Assembly: GCA_037892935.1 (NCBI GenBank)
Contig: JAYXKI010000023.1
Span: 49,024-113,023, forward strand
DNA from: Phlebopus portentosus
Taxonomy: Eukaryota; Basidiomycota; Agaricomycetes; Boletales; Boletinellaceae
Length of the DNA stretch: 64,000 bases
Direction of reading: 5' to 3'
The notes under the pieces are model-generated. The model was given only the letters and a program-made list of their open reading frames with translations, did no database searches and was not told where the DNA came from. A program made the translations under genes and the position numbers. Positions 44,084-59,080 of the stretch are shown one piece after another (the first letter of the stretch is position 1; each line of letters starts with the position of its first letter).

Positions 44084-47000
44084 CTTTCTCACTCTCGTCC
44101 TTCAACGCGTTTTATGCTTGTCCGGATGTAGGCCCCCAAATACCGAGTAACAGAGTCCGAGCAGTAGACTTTTTTCTCGAGATGAACTGTATGGACCGGT
44201 CTTCCGAAGCAGAGGGAGAAAGCAGGGAGAAAGAGATTAATGACAAGAAGGAAGGGGGACGAGGCGTTGGCGAAATGTCAACAGTGGCTTCCCAAGTTCG
44301 TGGAAGAGCGAAGCCAAAACAACGCGTATGTCGTCTATTGGCTGATGCCTTTCTTTCTCCTCCTCCGGGGAGCGACAGATAAAGAATAAGTCGCGGATAA
44401 GTCGCGGGTTCGGTCTTGCTCGCTGGTAGGACTTGAGAATCCGCCCGAAGAATCGAAGATACGTGGTTAGCGTCGAGAAAGGTGGGAAGGGAAGAAGCGC
44501 TAGTACGGTACGGAACAAGGTTGCAGGCCGTGTACTATGTATATATCAGGAGGGAGAGAAGGACAGTGGTAAATGAAAGGGGGAGTTTCTGTTTCTTCAA
44601 GGCAGCCACGGGGAACTCGAAGTGGGAAGTGGGAAGTGGAAGTGAAAGAACGTCGAACGCCGCAGACACTACTATGCCAACACGTTCGATAAGCCGCAGT
44701 AGAAGACGCGCGTGCGATATGTCGAGCTCTTAGATGGTGGTGGTGAGTGGAAGGAAGACGTGTGGAAGTGCAAGTGGGAGATACTCCGTGGTACTGGTGT
44801 GTAATATAATAATGTAATAGTCTTGTCGTCTTGTGCTTGTGTATGTATACCAAGCTCAGGCTCTTAGCTAAGCCAGAATTAATATCGATCGTCACCGCCA
44901 GGCCAAACTATAATCAACGGAAAATAACAACGTGCGGTGGCCAAAATAGCCCGAGCGCAGCACAGTCATAAACTCAGTCAGCCAGCAGTAAAAAACAATG
45001 AAAAGGGGGGCGAGTCCAGACCTTGCACTGCTTGGTGGATCTACGAGTTATCTGCACCCCTAGAATGTTCGTCTCGACTGGCCACTTTTTGTTGCTGCGC
45101 TTTGTTTTGTTCCTCGCTCGTTTCTTGTCCCTTGTTCAGAATGCGAGTCGTTACGACGGGGGTCAGTAGATCGTAAGGCCGAGACAAAGACAGAACAGCA
45201 CTTGGAAGTGCGTTGCGTTGAATGGAGAAGACAATGACAATGAAGAGAAGGGGTATGTATGTATAAGCAGCTGTGGATACTCTGTCCCGCTCGGCGTGGC
45301 CAACGCCAACGATCGTCTGTTCTTCGATCACTATCTATCCCCTTGCGGAGACAAGGGATAGGGAAATCAAAAGACTCATATCCCGCGACTCGCAAGCACC
45401 TTCTAGCATCCTCGATCCGACAGCAACAAAAAGATTGAAAAGAAGTCAACGCAACGAGAAAACTCTGTAAAAGTCGTGTTAGAGATAAGTGAGGGCTCTC
45501 ATCTCGGCCGCAATAATCCAACTCGCTTGGGAAATCTGTCTAATCTCGGCATCGGCTCACGGCCCGCGCTACGGTACTTGCACGGACCCTCTTACGTAAG
45601 TCATGATCGTCCTTCTTACTCCCGGCTCGGCTGGCTTGGGAAAACATAATATCCCGATAACATATATTAAATTCAACATGATCCCGGAAAACAGTTTTTT
45701 AAGTTATCTGAGAGGACAGGGCAGGAGAAACGTCAGTAGAGGGGGGTGTTTACTCATCAGACAAAAGCCATCTGATGTCTCCCTCTCGAGTCTTCCAAAT
45801 TATTTCCGTTCAAATTTCAAGCCCCTGTCCTCGCTAAAAAGCAAAATATTCTCAGAGAGAAAACAGAATCTCCGCAAGCGAGTCGCAATCGCGATATCGC
45901 GACTGGAGTTGGAGCTGTACATGTGTGTCGAGAACGTTCTACCGGCCACCGACTGGTTACCCTCAGTCACGGTGCTGTGCTCCTGCTCCAGCATTACGCA
46001 AAACTTCCGGCTATCAGTTGGCTCCTTATCCTCCTTTCGACTCTTCATAACATAACAAATAAATACTGTCAGCGCCACTCAGGGGTAACTAGTGATGATC
46101 CTCTCCCGTAACAATCATTCTAGCTCTAGCAGGCACTATGTTTCCCAGGTCCATTAACATTGACTCCAAGCTGTGAATAGTAAATATTAACATTCCACTC
46201 CAGCGTGAAACGTGAATGTATAATACTACATGGTTTGCATATCGGTAGCATGGCTTGCGCATTTCACATATATTCATATCGAAGTATGGTCAGTGCCAGT
46301 ACACGAGTCCATCTCATATGCCATGCATGTGCTTGCTCAGATTCGGTTCCGTCGAGTACGTAGACGATTCTCACTCACCACCTATCTACACGAGCCCTCC
46401 AGATCGACGTGACGACGACATCCGAGTCCGCGCAGCAAGCTAAATCGTACTTCCATTTGTCCTTGCGAGATCTCGCTTAGCTGAGAAGCAGGAGCTTCGA
46501 ATTCCTTTTTTTAAAAATGGGTAAATACTGTACCCAGATAAGTATGTACATACAAGTTATTCATATTTATCAAGAGGCTCCGTTGTTTTCGTGACTAATA
46601 CACGACTTCACTATCTCATGCACCACAGCAACTAGTAAGAAGCGAGCAGGTTACGAATGGCTTGAACGGTCGGTCGGACGGATCAATCGATCAATCAATC
46701 AATCTTTTATGCAACATAAATTTTTTGCAGTGCACGTTACACTCCTTTTACTGTCTGTGATTGAGAACCAACAGTCAATGAGACAATGACTCAACGGTGC
46801 ACGCTAGAGACTCGTGCTACGTACGATAATAGCTATAAAACCATTACATTACTGTAATAGTCTCCTAGCATGGCAGACCAGATCATACCTATTGCCTTCT
46901 TTCACACTTCTAACCCAAAGGAACTCCAAATTCACATTTGAGTACGTACATGTACGAGTCAGGCTCCAAGTATCATCTCCAATGAAAACTCCACTCCTGC

Positions 47001-48221
47001 CCGCTAGGGCTATCACCACCACCACGGTATATACCTTCACCAAACGGGCAGTTCTCCATACAAAACAAACAAACAAACCATCCATCACCCTCCAGTCGCT
47101 CTCCACTCCTCCTCATGCAACAGCTCCTCATCTCCTCATCTCCAACTGTACAGTACTCCGTCAAACAAAAACCCATTCTCTCACATTCACTCACAATATA
47201 CATATATACATATATATACGAGCCAGGCCGTCTCACACCCATTCACAAGAACGACGCCCGGCGTGAGGACGCGAAAGAATGCAGAAATAGAGACTTCTTT
47301 GCATTGCGTATTGCGTAGTATAAAACAGATGTCGAAGGGGGGAACACACATATAGAACAGTAAGAGAGAGACGGGACAGCTATAAAAACAAGAAAAGAGA
47401 TCGAGGGCGGAGGGGAGAGAGAGAAACAGAGAGAGACAGGTGGGACGTGACGGTAAGGGAAAAAAGGAGGACGATGGAAGCGTAAACGGAAGGGTGATAG
47501 GTGACCTATATACGCATCGTGCGTGTATGTATGTATGCATGTATGTACACAAAAAGAGAAAAAAGAAAGGGGTAACGGGGCGCACATACGATCAACGTGA
47601 GAGTCGAGTGAAGGGGGTGGAGGAAGAAGGTATGTATAGACGGGACGGACGGGAGGTTGGAGGATTCCATGGCTGTAGGATTCCAAGTCTGAAAACCGGT
47701 CATGAAAGGGGGGCTGAAGGGCTGAAGGCTGGGGTAGGTGACGGACAAGATACGTAACAACGGGAAAAGAGGAGAAGAAAGAAGGGGTAAAGGAGACTAA
47801 ACGAGTCATGAAAAAAGACTGAAGCATACTGTAAGTACGTTATGTATGAAGTACAGGTAACAACGAGAAGAAAAAAAGGGGGGAAAAGTAACGCGAAGAT
47901 ATAATCCAGGTTGCCCGCACTTGAATCGCTTCCTTTCCTTTCCTCGAGTAAGGTGAGGTAAGGCAAGGGAAGGCAAGAAGCGCGACTGGATGACAGAGCT
48001 GAAGTTGATCCATCCAATCGGGGGAACTTGAACGTTGAACAGGACGTGTCGGTGATAAAAGTACACAGAAACCGGTATCCGGGTGTCGTAGCCGTCGTCT
48101 GCTTGAATCTTGAACAAAAGAGAAAAAGGACGCGAAAGGAGAAGGGTAAGTAAGACAAACCCAAGATCAAAATCTCTCGGAATGTCTACGAGAGGGTAAG
48201 GACAGGTCAAGTCGCATCCAG
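44084..48221. other. Long intergenic region (4.1 kb)
   Basis: No gene is supported on either strand. Contents are promoter and 3' UTR-like sequence, an (AATC)n run near 46685 and TATG runs near 47525. ORFs at 45060-45521 (-), 45603-46055 (+) and 46814-47266 (+) have no domain, no consistent splice sites and mixed composition. Confidence 0.5.
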
Positions 48222-51200
48222 TCATCGCATAAGCTGCTCCGCAATCGCCGCCCGATGCTTCCGCCGGTGCTTCTGCGCCTTCTCACCCGCGAGCTTGTTG
48301 ATCGCATTCAGCAAATCGCCTCGTCTCAGCGGTTCTATTCCACCGAGATCAAATCAGCACTTCCCATCAACGGACAAAAAAGGGAGAGAGAAGCAGTAGG
48401 GTACGTACTCGTGATATGGTCGTCCTAAGTAGATCGATATGAAAGAAGATGCGTACGTGCATGGAAGAAGAAGAGAAAATTTTACGCATGAGATCCGATA
48501 CACATGAAACACATAAAACCATAGGAAGTTACACGCACCATCCCGGCTTGGAGACACCGTTCCCGATCGCCAATCACTACAGATAAGAGAGAAGGAAGGA
48601 AGCGTTAGCCAGGTTCGCAACGGAAACAGGACAAGACGATATGAGACAAGATAGGAACACAAGCGTAAGCGAGACGAAAAGCGATGTAGGGAACATAGGA
48701 ATTGGGAAATGTTAGGCACGAAGACCGGGAATAACGACCGGGAATAACGGAACGGGGAATCCAAAGAGACGAGAACATCAAAGAGAAAACTTCAACACGT
48801 ACTGGCATGAGCAGTGAGCGCGATGATAGGAGTCCGGTCCAGACCCTCATGCAGCTCGAATGCGCGAATAAGCTCCGTCGCTTCCATTCCTCCCATGAAC
48901 GGCATCGATACGTCCATCTACACAAAGCAAGAAAAGGCGTGAGTCATCGATGAGTCAAGACCCTCAAAACGTGGTGTCCCGGGACAGGCAGGAAGAAAAA
49001 AAACCTCGAAGACCGACTAACTGGAATGAAATGAAAATACATACGAGAATAATATCAAACGGCCGTCCCTGCGCAACGCGCAGCTTGTACGAATCCACCG
49101 CCAGACTCCCGTTCTCCGCAATCTCCACCGCATGCCCGTACTTCTCCAGAATCTTAACCGCGAGCTTCTGGTTCACCAGATTATCCTCCGCGAGCAGGAT
49201 GTCGAACGTCACGTCGTTCGGCGCGGCCACCGGCGAGACCGTGTTGCTCTCCAACGCGCTAATCAGAGCCGCGGAGAGGTCTTGGGCGGTTGCGGGCGTG
49301 GTTACTTGCGACGAGATACTGTTATCCAAACACCATTTCACTATGTAGAAAGGTTGGTATGTACGAGTTAGTTTGTTTGTGGAGAAGAGAAGAGAGGTTA
49401 GTATGCATACGGTTCAATCTGTGTATGGACTGGATAAGGTGGAGAAACCTCGTGTGAGTAACACAGATACGCACGAGTGTGTAAAATCACGCACCGGTGC
49501 GAGTAATACTATAGGTATGTATCGCAGGTGTTCGTATTCCCGGATCTGCTCCGTCTGTAAAAATCAAGCAATGAGCATCCACACCCCATGTGGCCATCAC
49601 ACAGTCAGAGAGAGAAAAAAAAGAAGAAATAATTAAAAACACATACCACAGTCAACGAATCCACCAAGATCGTATCAATATGCGGGCATCGCTCCTTATC
49701 CGCAACCTGCACGACGTCCTTCACCACATACGGCTTCAGGCCCAGATCCGATATCCGATCCGCCACGCCCGTCCTGTCCCCAAGCGTATCGACAAACAAA
49801 ATCGCGCGTCTCGCGAAGGGCTGCATCTTCGCGAGCACGCTCTCCATGGAGGACAGCGAGACTTGGGAAGTGATGGTGAAGAAGAACTTGCTGCCCTTCC
49901 CGAGCTCGCTCTCCACCCACATGTTCCCGTTCATGAGCGAGACGAGCCGCTTGGAGATGGACAGCCCGAGCCCCGTACCGCCGTATTCCTATATTCAAGT
50001 ATACATATGTTATCTATCAGTGCTTGCTGAATTCATACAGTGACGAAAAGTTATAAACTTACTCTCGTCGTCGACCCATCCGCCTGACAGAACGTGTCAA
50101 AGATCAAGTTCAACTTGTCCTTTGCAATCCCAATGCCCGTATCCGAGACGCAGAACTCCAACTTCACCGTCGTCTCCTCGATCGACACAAGCCTGCACGC
50201 TAGCGCGACATGGCCCTTCCTCGTCACCTTACTCGGCGTGAACTTGATCGCGTTGCCAACAAGGTTCGTGATGACCTGTCGCAGGCGTAAGGAATCGCCG
50301 ATAAGCTGGTCGGGGATGTCCGGGTCGACGTCGTACGTCAGGTCGAGGTTGTTCTGCGAGGCGCGCACGACCAGCGTCTTGAGGATCCCGAAGACGGTGT
50401 GTCGTAATGAGTACGAGACCTGCTCCATCGTCATACGACCAGCCTCGACTACATTTCAAATCAGTAACCCGGAAAAAAAAAGGAAGCCAAAAGCAAAAGG
50501 AAAAACTCACTCTTCGAAATATCCAAAATATCATCAATGATAAGCAGTAACGACCTCGCCAGACTATGCACAAGCAACAAGCTCTCCCTTTGGCTCCTAT
50601 TCAAATCGCTATCCAGGGTAAGCTCCGTCATCCCAATGATCCCATTCATCGGCGTCCTAATCTCATGGGACATGTTCGCCAGGAACTCCGACTTGCTCCT
50701 GTTCGCCAACTCCGCCGCTTCCCGCGCAGCGGTGTTCTTCTGGATCGACTCGCGCAGGTTGTACACCATCTGGTTGATCTGCGTCTTGAGCGAGTCCATC
50801 TCGCCCGAGGCCTCGACGGTGATAAAGCGCGTAAAGTCCCCGTCCATGGCCGCCGCGCTGATCTGTGCGAACCCTCGGACTTGCGTCGTCAGGTTCCCGG
50901 CCATCGTGTTCACGGCCATGCTGGGGTGATAGAATTCCGCAGTATAGATACAAAGCGATCACGGATCGACGGGACGTGATGATGATAGTGTTGCCACGAC
51001 CAACATAACGGAGTTACCATTCCCATTCCCCCAACGACAAAAGGTTCGCGGAAGGTCGTCCGAAGCAGCCAAGAAAAAAAAATCAATAAAGAAGAAAGGA
51101 AGAAGTCAAAGTCAGCTCCGAAGGTTCTCGACCTCAATTCAAAAAAAGATGAATATAAACGGAAAAGAAACATCGACGTACGTGATCTCCTGCCACGTTC

Positions 51201-54161
51201 CCTGCACATTGCCCACCTCCGCCTGGACGCCCAACTTACCCTCCGTACCGACCTCCCGCGCGACCTTGGTGACTTCAGCAGAGAACATCGCGAGCTGGTC
51301 GATCATGCCGTTGATGGTGTTGACGAGGTCCAGGATCTCGCCCTGCACGCTCACGCCCGTGATCTTCTGCGTCAGGTCACCCTTCGCGACCGCCGTCGTC
51401 GCTACCGCGATCGTACGCACTTGTAACGTCAACTATTGGGCATGGAGGGAGGAGTAAATACTCTGCATCAATGGTAATAATGCGATGTGAGTAACGCACG
51501 TTAGCAGCCATAGCGTTCACATTATCCGTCAAGTCCTTCCACGTCCCGCCCACATTCGTCACCCGCGCCTGCCCACCAAGCCGCCCCTCCGTCCCGACCT
51601 CCCTCGCAAGCCGCGTTACCTCGTCCGCAAACACCCGCAACGACTCCGTCATCCCGTTCACCGTCTCCTTCAGATCGAGTATCTCCCCGCGCACGTCGAC
51701 GGTGATCTTCTTCGTCAGATCGCCACCGGCAACGGCCTTGGTCACTTCTGTGATCGAGCGCACTTGGTCCGTGAGGTTCATCGCCATCAGGTTGACGTTA
51801 TCCGTGAGGCTCTACGGTTGACAAACACGAAATCAAATCCAGTAACCAAAGAAAGATTGTTGTTGTTGTGACCGACCTTCCACACTCCCTTCACATCAGG
51901 CACAACCGCCTGACCACCAAGCTTGCCCTCCGTACCGACCTCGATCGAAACACGGATAACCTCATTCGCAAGGGACGAAAGCTGCGCAACCATGCTATTC
52001 ACGGTCTCCTTCAGGTCCAGCATCTCACCCTGCACGTCGACATCGACGACCTTGGACAGGTTCCCGTGCGCGACGGCCTTCGTCACCTCCGAGATCGAGC
52101 GCACTTGGTTCGTCAGGTTGCTCGCCATTTTCTAGTTCGTAGCATTAGTCGTCTTCTTCGTTCTTCGAAGAGTAACGGGAGACCTACGTTGACATTGAGC
52201 GTCAGATCCGCCCAAGTTCCCTGCACACCCTCCACGCGCGCCTGTCCACCGAGGATACCCTGCGTGCCGACCTGGAGCGCCACACGCGTGACCTCGCTCG
52301 CAAACGTGCTGAGCTGGTTCACCATGGAGTTGACTGTCTCCTTCAGCGTCGCCATCTCGCCCTCGACCTGGATCTCAATCTTCTGCGTCAAGTCGCCCCG
52401 CGCGACGGCGGTCGTCACTGCTGCGATGGACCGGACTTGGTTCGTTAGATTCGAACACATCCGATTGACCTGTTCGTCACCAAAAAAAAGTAAGCGGACA
52501 GTGATGATATGATGAGGCGCATTTACGTACGTTAACTGTAAGCTGCTCCCATACACCCTCTACATCCGGAACGACTGCCTGACCGCCCAATTTACCCTGA
52601 CTGCCTACTTCCAGCGTGACTCGCGTCACTTCCGTAGCCAGCGCCCGAAGTCGAATTACCATGCCATTGACCGTATTTTTTAAATCCAAAATCTCGCCAC
52701 TACAATCGACCTCTATTTGCTTAGAAAGATCTCCGAGAGCGACAGCTTTTGTGACCTGAGCGATAGACCGGACCTGCGACGTAAGATTGGCGGCGAGACG
52801 ATTGACGACACCGGTAAGCTCGCGCCATGTACCCTCTACGTCAAGCACCAACGCTTGGCCGCCGAGTTTACTATATGCGCGTAGTTAGTTTACGTAGATC
52901 GTACCTCATACAGCAGGACAACGATGGCTATGAAGCTATGAAGCAAATACGTACCCTTCTGTACCAACCTCCTGACTGACTCGAGTAACCTCCTTTGCGA
53001 ATTGTCCCAGGTTGTCCACCTGCAGATCATGAGGAAGTACCGTGTGAATTTTCCGTTCAATAGACGTACCATAGTATTAATGACTTCCTTGAGTTGGATC
53101 ATGACGTTACCCTGGACGGGTACGGTGATCTTCTGCGAGAGATCGCCGCGCGCGACGGCCTGGCATACACGAGAGACGTCCTGGATTTGAGTCTTTAAGA
53201 GTTTGAGTTCCTCCATCGCGCTCAGGCCGCCCTCAATCGCTGCGGTAGCGAGCGGGCCGGTAGCGGGGACGACGAAGGGGCTATCGCCGGGAGTGCGATT
53301 CATGTAAATGTCGAAATCCTGAGAGAGTGGGAAGCCGTTGAGCGCGTGGCCACAGTAAGGGCACTTGGGCTGCTCGGTGACCGATGTGACGGGCTCGCTG
53401 CGCGCGCTGCTCATGGACTGCGGCAGGCTGCGCTCGAATATCTTCGCGGGGTCGATTTCGTTCTTGAGGCCCTCGAGGGAGATGGTCATCGGTGTCGGCT
53501 TGGCGCGCTTCTTCCTATCTCTCCGTAGGCCCATCGGGGCCTCGCGGTGCCGAGGCGCGTTCGGCTGGCGGGGGTGATGGTTCCGCTGCTCCATCTCCGC
53601 GCCATCGTTTGTGTCCATAGCGTCCGCGTCGGAGGCATCGCACATATCAAAGTCGGCGGTCGTAGTGGACGAATCAGGGGACGACTGTCGATGATGGACA
53701 TGCACATCATTGACGCTATAATGGCTGCAGCTGCTCGTCGTGCTATCTGTCAGCGTAGATTGCGAGTGCGCGCGAGTTTTATAGACCAACTTGACACCAT
53801 TGCTCGTAGTATTATTATTATTATTATCAGGCTCACAGAGGTCCTCGAGCTCTACGCTGCGCCTCTTCTTGGGTTGACCCCCGAGGGCGGATGACTCCCA
53901 GACGGCGTCCTGCATTCTAGCGAACTTGAGTGAGTCCTCTGCGGCATACATTCTGCGAGCCATCGCTGAGAGAGAGCGGAGGATTGATTCCGTCTGCCAG
54001 CTAGTCGGGCCATCGTAGCGCGGGACTGGGGACGAGGCAGGGCCCGGGCCGAGTTCGTAAAGGGAGAGAACGGCGACAAGATGAGAAATAAAGGGGTCGT
54101 TGTGAGCTGGGACGACGCCGACGCTGTCTGCAGCGCCATAAGCGTCGGGGAAGTTTGACAT
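48222..54161 (-). CDS. Group III hybrid histidine kinase, Nik1/Os-1 type, with seven HAMP units
   Basis: Cytoplasmic osmosensor that feeds the HOG MAP-kinase phosphorelay and is the target pathway of phenylpyrrole and dicarboximide fungicides. The ATG is at 54161 ([15 protein letters not shown]). About 16 exons can be followed on the minus strand. After a ~350-residue N-terminal region containing CPYCGH, seven HAMP-type units follow (core words [72 protein letters not shown] and [12 protein letters not shown]). Then the H-box [20 protein letters not shown] with the phospho-accepting His, the N-box [18 protein letters not shown], the G1 box [11 protein letters not shown], the G2 box [14 protein letters not shown], and a receiver domain with [20 protein letters not shown]. 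The tail ends AAIAEQLMR at 48222. All catalytic motifs are present. Confidence 0.93.
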
Positions 54162-57100
54162 TGTGGAAAGAGGAAAAACGTGTCCTCGACGACGAAATCG
54201 AGCGAGCGAGCGAGCGAAAGTGAATAGAAGAGGCGAAGTGGATGTACCCGTGGGAAATTACTGCCTTTCGGACCGACATTCCTTTTCCGGAAGGAAAATC
54301 TTAAATTCTAAACAATCATTTATTCAAACAAATAAAATATCTCTACATGTAGATCTGATCTGCTTTTCTCCGTGAAGTCGTCACACTGTCGTCACCAAGC
54401 TCTGCATCCGGTAGGTCGTATCCCGTGATCATACAATGACCTTTGCGTCAGTCGCCGTTGTTCCAACTTCGGATGTCGTTACCATTCGATCCCTCGGCAA
54501 ACATACACCGCCTCTTACCCAACATCATCTCTCTCACAGATCTCATCAAAATTACTCCACTTCGGATAACAGAACAGAAAAAAAAAGTGCTTAAAAGAGA
54601 GTTTCTTATCGATCTGTTCATCTCTCTCTTCGGCACTTGTTTTTCCTCTCAGCGCTTACTTATCGTCTGCATCTATCCTATTCAACGGAAGAAGCAGTTG
54701 TGTATATGAAAAGGAAGAATATGATCCGACCAGTCAGTGACGACAAAAAGACGGCGAAATGGCACTCCACGCCTACTCGTCAAGCGCTCCTCGCGCCGAA
54801 TTCCGCATTTCCGGAATATCTTTGAAGCCTAACGAAGACAGTATACGTATAAACTACTTTACGACAACAGCGAAATGCGACCTTTTCATACCTACCTCGG
54901 GTAGATATACTAGGTAGGGTATACCCACTACCCGCAGAAACGCCTCGCGAGTCGAGCCTCAAGGTCAACGATCGTCACCTTCGCCAGGCGCCAGGCGACG
55001 GAAGTGGCACAAGCGCTTCCGCTCCCAGCTCCCCCCCCCCCCCCTAACTTTTCTACCTCTTCCACCTCTTCTTGCTCTTCCAGCGCTTCTAACAAGGTAC
55101 ATTACATACTACTACTACCACTACTCCCCTGTCCGTCCGCTCTACCTTCACTCGAAGTTTATCAACACAAGCCAAGTAGGTTTCGTCCAGCGGCGACACG
55201 CTTCATCCCCGAATCGATAGTGTTCCTCGTGCACACACGGACACGAGATATAGTCTGAAAGCGAAAGGCAGAAGTCCTCGGCTTCATAATTCTGACTCGA
55301 ACCTACGTGAAGCCGACTCGCTTTTTTTCTCGGCTTGTTCCCTTCTTGCTTCTTGCCTCTTGCTTCTTGCTTCTGCTTCTGTAGTGTGCTGTACGTACCT
55401 CTAAGGCATCTCTACTCTACATACTAGCAGTACAGCTGTTTGATTTCCTGGCCGAGCGAAGGTGTCTCCTTCCCTAATCTTTCGATCTACTACTCTACTG
55501 GACCGGTCAGTCCCATTTACTAGTACTGTACACCCGATTCTAGACTCTGACGTAGATATGGATAATGACCTACATAGCCAGTCGTCCCGCCGGCATCCCC
55601 TGCCGGACCACCACCAGCACCTGCACACTGTACATAGGTGCCGGTGACCCAATCAATCCGAATATCCAAACAAATCCTTCCCTCTGCAGAAAAAACCACC
55701 GACGATGTCTTGATATCCTGATGTCGCGATTTCGCGACTCGTAAGGGCTCACATGACTCATGGCCTTTCTTCGTGTGAGTAATCACTCCAATAAGTTCAG
55801 CAGCGCTTAGGCGGCAAGTATGTTGTGCAGTCTATCCGTACTGTACTGTTCTGTACTGCTGAAACGTGGCGTCCAGTCTCTTCCAAATACAATACAACAC
55901 AATATAATGCAGTATATAAATACCTACCAATCACGCACGAGTACGAGTCCGGAGGGTATCCAATCAAATCCCATCTCTGCATCCGCCACGTCCAATGAGA
56001 TAGATAGACAGATAGATAGATAGATATGTACATTAATATTGTAGTTTATAGTACCATTCATCCGATATCTTTCATCTCGAAAAGCAAAGATAAAGGCAAT
56101 AAATACCCACAAAAGAAATATGTATGTATGTATGTATGAATGAAAGCTCTCGCAGCTGCATGCAATGTTTGATACTATGATAGGGGCCCGGCAAGCCGGA
56201 CTCCGGAGGGGTCCCTAAACTCCCTATTGCAATCGGAAACGATCAATCGATCGACTCGCAAGAGAGGAGAGGCTTGAAGCGGAAAATGGGATCTGCAGTT
56301 AACCGACTCGGAACTTGGTGCTTGAAGTTAATACTTGGATCAGGGTTACTGTAAGGAGAGACGGCGAGCGGATTAATATTGAACTGAGGGGGATTACATT
56401 ATTACTGAGCACTGAGTACTGATTAGAGCGATATGAAAGCGCATATTACCCCATATGTTATTACCGTACAGCGAGTAGATACAATATGGCATTTGATTCA
56501 AACGAGTTAATATGTCATTCGTCTCTTCAGGCTTCGTGCCTTTTAGATTCGGATTCGGATTCGGATTCGGATTCGATGCCGGAACCTCTATTTGATACCG
56601 TATAAATACGTACAAACAAAAAGTATCAAACCTACTTATGGTAAGTGTTCCATATGATGTATGGTACTGGCTGATACACGCCGTCAGCATTCAAAGGTTC
56701 TAGAACTAGACAGACAGTTGTTTATACATTCTTGCAATGGATATCCGGATATCATTGCGAGCGACAGTGTTTGTTTTACACCATCCCACTACTCGTCCAA
56801 AACAAGAAAACAAAAGAAAGCGACTCCCGTTTCGATGCGGTGAAACTTATAGAATGGAGGGCAGGATTCAAAGGTAATAGGAATGTGCAAAAATCGAAGC
56901 TGCTCGCCCTCCTCCGACTCGTTTTCTTTTCCCGAGTACTTACTCACCCCCACCTCGACGTCTTCAGACTCTACGCTTCTGCCTGACCTAGACTCGGCTT
57001 GTTTCTGGTACGTACCGTGTTACCGCGGACCTCCTCCTCCCGGTATCATTGTGCGCAGCCAATGTTTTTTTTTACACCATCCCATCCCACTCGCTCTGGT

Positions 57101-59080
57101 TAGAAGGACAAAAGAAAGAAAGTCCTCGTTTGATGCGAACAGAGCGGTATGTACAAACTCAATGTTAATTGTAATTGACTACAATTGACAAAAGCCGAAA
57201 TCGAAGCTGTTTTCTTTCCCTTCTCCCGTTGGTTATCCACTAAATACAATACTATTACTACTTACTCACTCCCACATCCACGTCTAGACTCTGATACGAT
57301 CCGGGCTCTCTCCTAGACCTAGACCCGGACCCAGATTCAGTCCCGCTCTGGTCTGGTGTGCTCTAGATCCCTCGTCCTCAGACTTGGATATCTGTTCCAG
57401 ACCCACATTCATTCACTCAAATCAAAATATACAGAACGAAGAACTCTGTTATTTGAGTATACCTGGATAACCGAACATGTATATATTGCAGGGTTATAGA
57501 TCCGACCTCCTAGACCTGTCTATATACTGGCTGGAACCCAGAGAACAAACCTCCCGAACCACCAGTTCTCGAAGAAAGGAAAAAAGGGACCGAGTAAACC
57601 CATACGCATAGCGCTTTTTCATTCGCTCCCGAGTCGGATTTTTTCAGCTATACAGCTAAACAACACTGCTCGTAATCAGAATAAATCCAAATCCAAATCT
57701 AAATCCAAAGTCGGAGGGTATACTACTACTTGGCGACCGACGAAGTTCGCGATTAAAACAGGCTAGATTAAATTACGAGCCCGAATGTGGATGGACGGCG
57801 ATGAAGAGGTGTAGCCGACATCCATCCATCCGTCCATCCACACATACATACATACATACATACATACATACATACATAGTAGAGGTTAGGAAAGCAACTC
57901 GCAAGAGTTGTGCTCCGGCATCGGAACGTTTCACGCAAGTTCGTTACCCGGATTCACATGTAAGCAGTATGGACTGCATAGCATAGAGTCCGTTTATGGT
58001 TTCGGACATTACATTCCGAGCCTCTCAAAAGCCAACAACACACCAGCACGTCCCAAAAATAACATACTTCGCACGTCCAGTTATGTCGGTCGTAAGTACT
58101 ACTTAATGTAGTTGCCATCGAAACCGGCAAGATTAATCACAAGAATTCGTATTCGCGTTCGCATTCAAAGATAGATCCGCTCAACCCCACACAAGATACC
58201 GCAGCTCAAAGCAAGTTGCAAAAGGAAAATAGAACACGCACAAGCACAAGCACAAGCACAAGCACAAGCACAAGCACAAGCACAAGCACAAGCACAAGCA
58301 CACAAGCACAAGCACAAGCACAGGTAAGGCATCGTATTCGCGTACTACCAAGAAAAGAAAAGGATAGGGGGAAAAAACCTAAAAGGCAATCAATCACTAA
58401 GCAAATCGAAATCGCTGAATCACGGCGTGGTGAAGATAATAATAAGGTAGACGGGCAAACAAGGCATAGACAAAGAAGTCGTCGAGCCGACAAACGGAAG
58501 GGGGGTATACAACGACATGCCTGCCAGAGACGCATAAAGATAAACGGTGGGGTAAATGAAAGACGATGAAGTGATATCATAAACTAACCATGATCGTGAA
58601 AAGGCTCTCTTCGACGACGCCTCTGTGGGAGTCGTCCCTAGGAGAGTGCCAAAGTGGTTGAAGATTAACGGATCACAGGAAAATAAAAACCGATCTGAAG
58701 GACGAGGGCTAAAGCACACGGAGGTTTCGAATCCAGGAAAAAAGATAAATCGAGGACGAAATAGAGAAAACCAGGACGAGTGAAGCGGTATATACAAATA
58801 TGTAAACCTTATTAGAGAATGTCGTTCGCTCGTTCAAACTTCAACTTCAACCTCGAAACTTCGTAAGGATGATGGCAAAGAACGAACGAACGAGCAACCG
58901 AACAGCCGCTTCACATAAATATACATAAAATTGTCAGGTCGCAAGAAAAGAGGAAGAAGATAAGGTATAGAGGAAGTGAGAATGACAGGATGCCTGAGAC
59001 GATATGGCTCGGGTAGCACGAGGATAAGAGGGGAAAAAAGAATACGGATATAGTTGTACATAACGCGCTCGACTACTTAA
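54162..59080. other. Long intergenic region (4.9 kb) with microsatellites
   Basis: No gene is supported. Notable tracts: a C run at 55031-55045, GATA/TATG runs (55998-56135), a GGATTC hexamer run (56545-56570), a (CATA)n run of about 40 bases (57840-57878) and an (ACAAGC)n run of about 90 bases (58231-58322). ORFs across the last tract simply read its six-base repeat. Confidence 0.55.
58231..58322. repeat. Hexanucleotide microsatellite (ACAAGC)n
   Basis: About fifteen near-perfect ACAAGC units with one single-base slip near 58301. The spacing is six bases with no spacer, so it is an ordinary microsatellite. Confidence 0.85.

Noticed and set aside
58231..58322. CRISPR-like or peptide-repeat array
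   Set aside because: Six-base units without spacers form a plain microsatellite; the organism is also a eukaryote.
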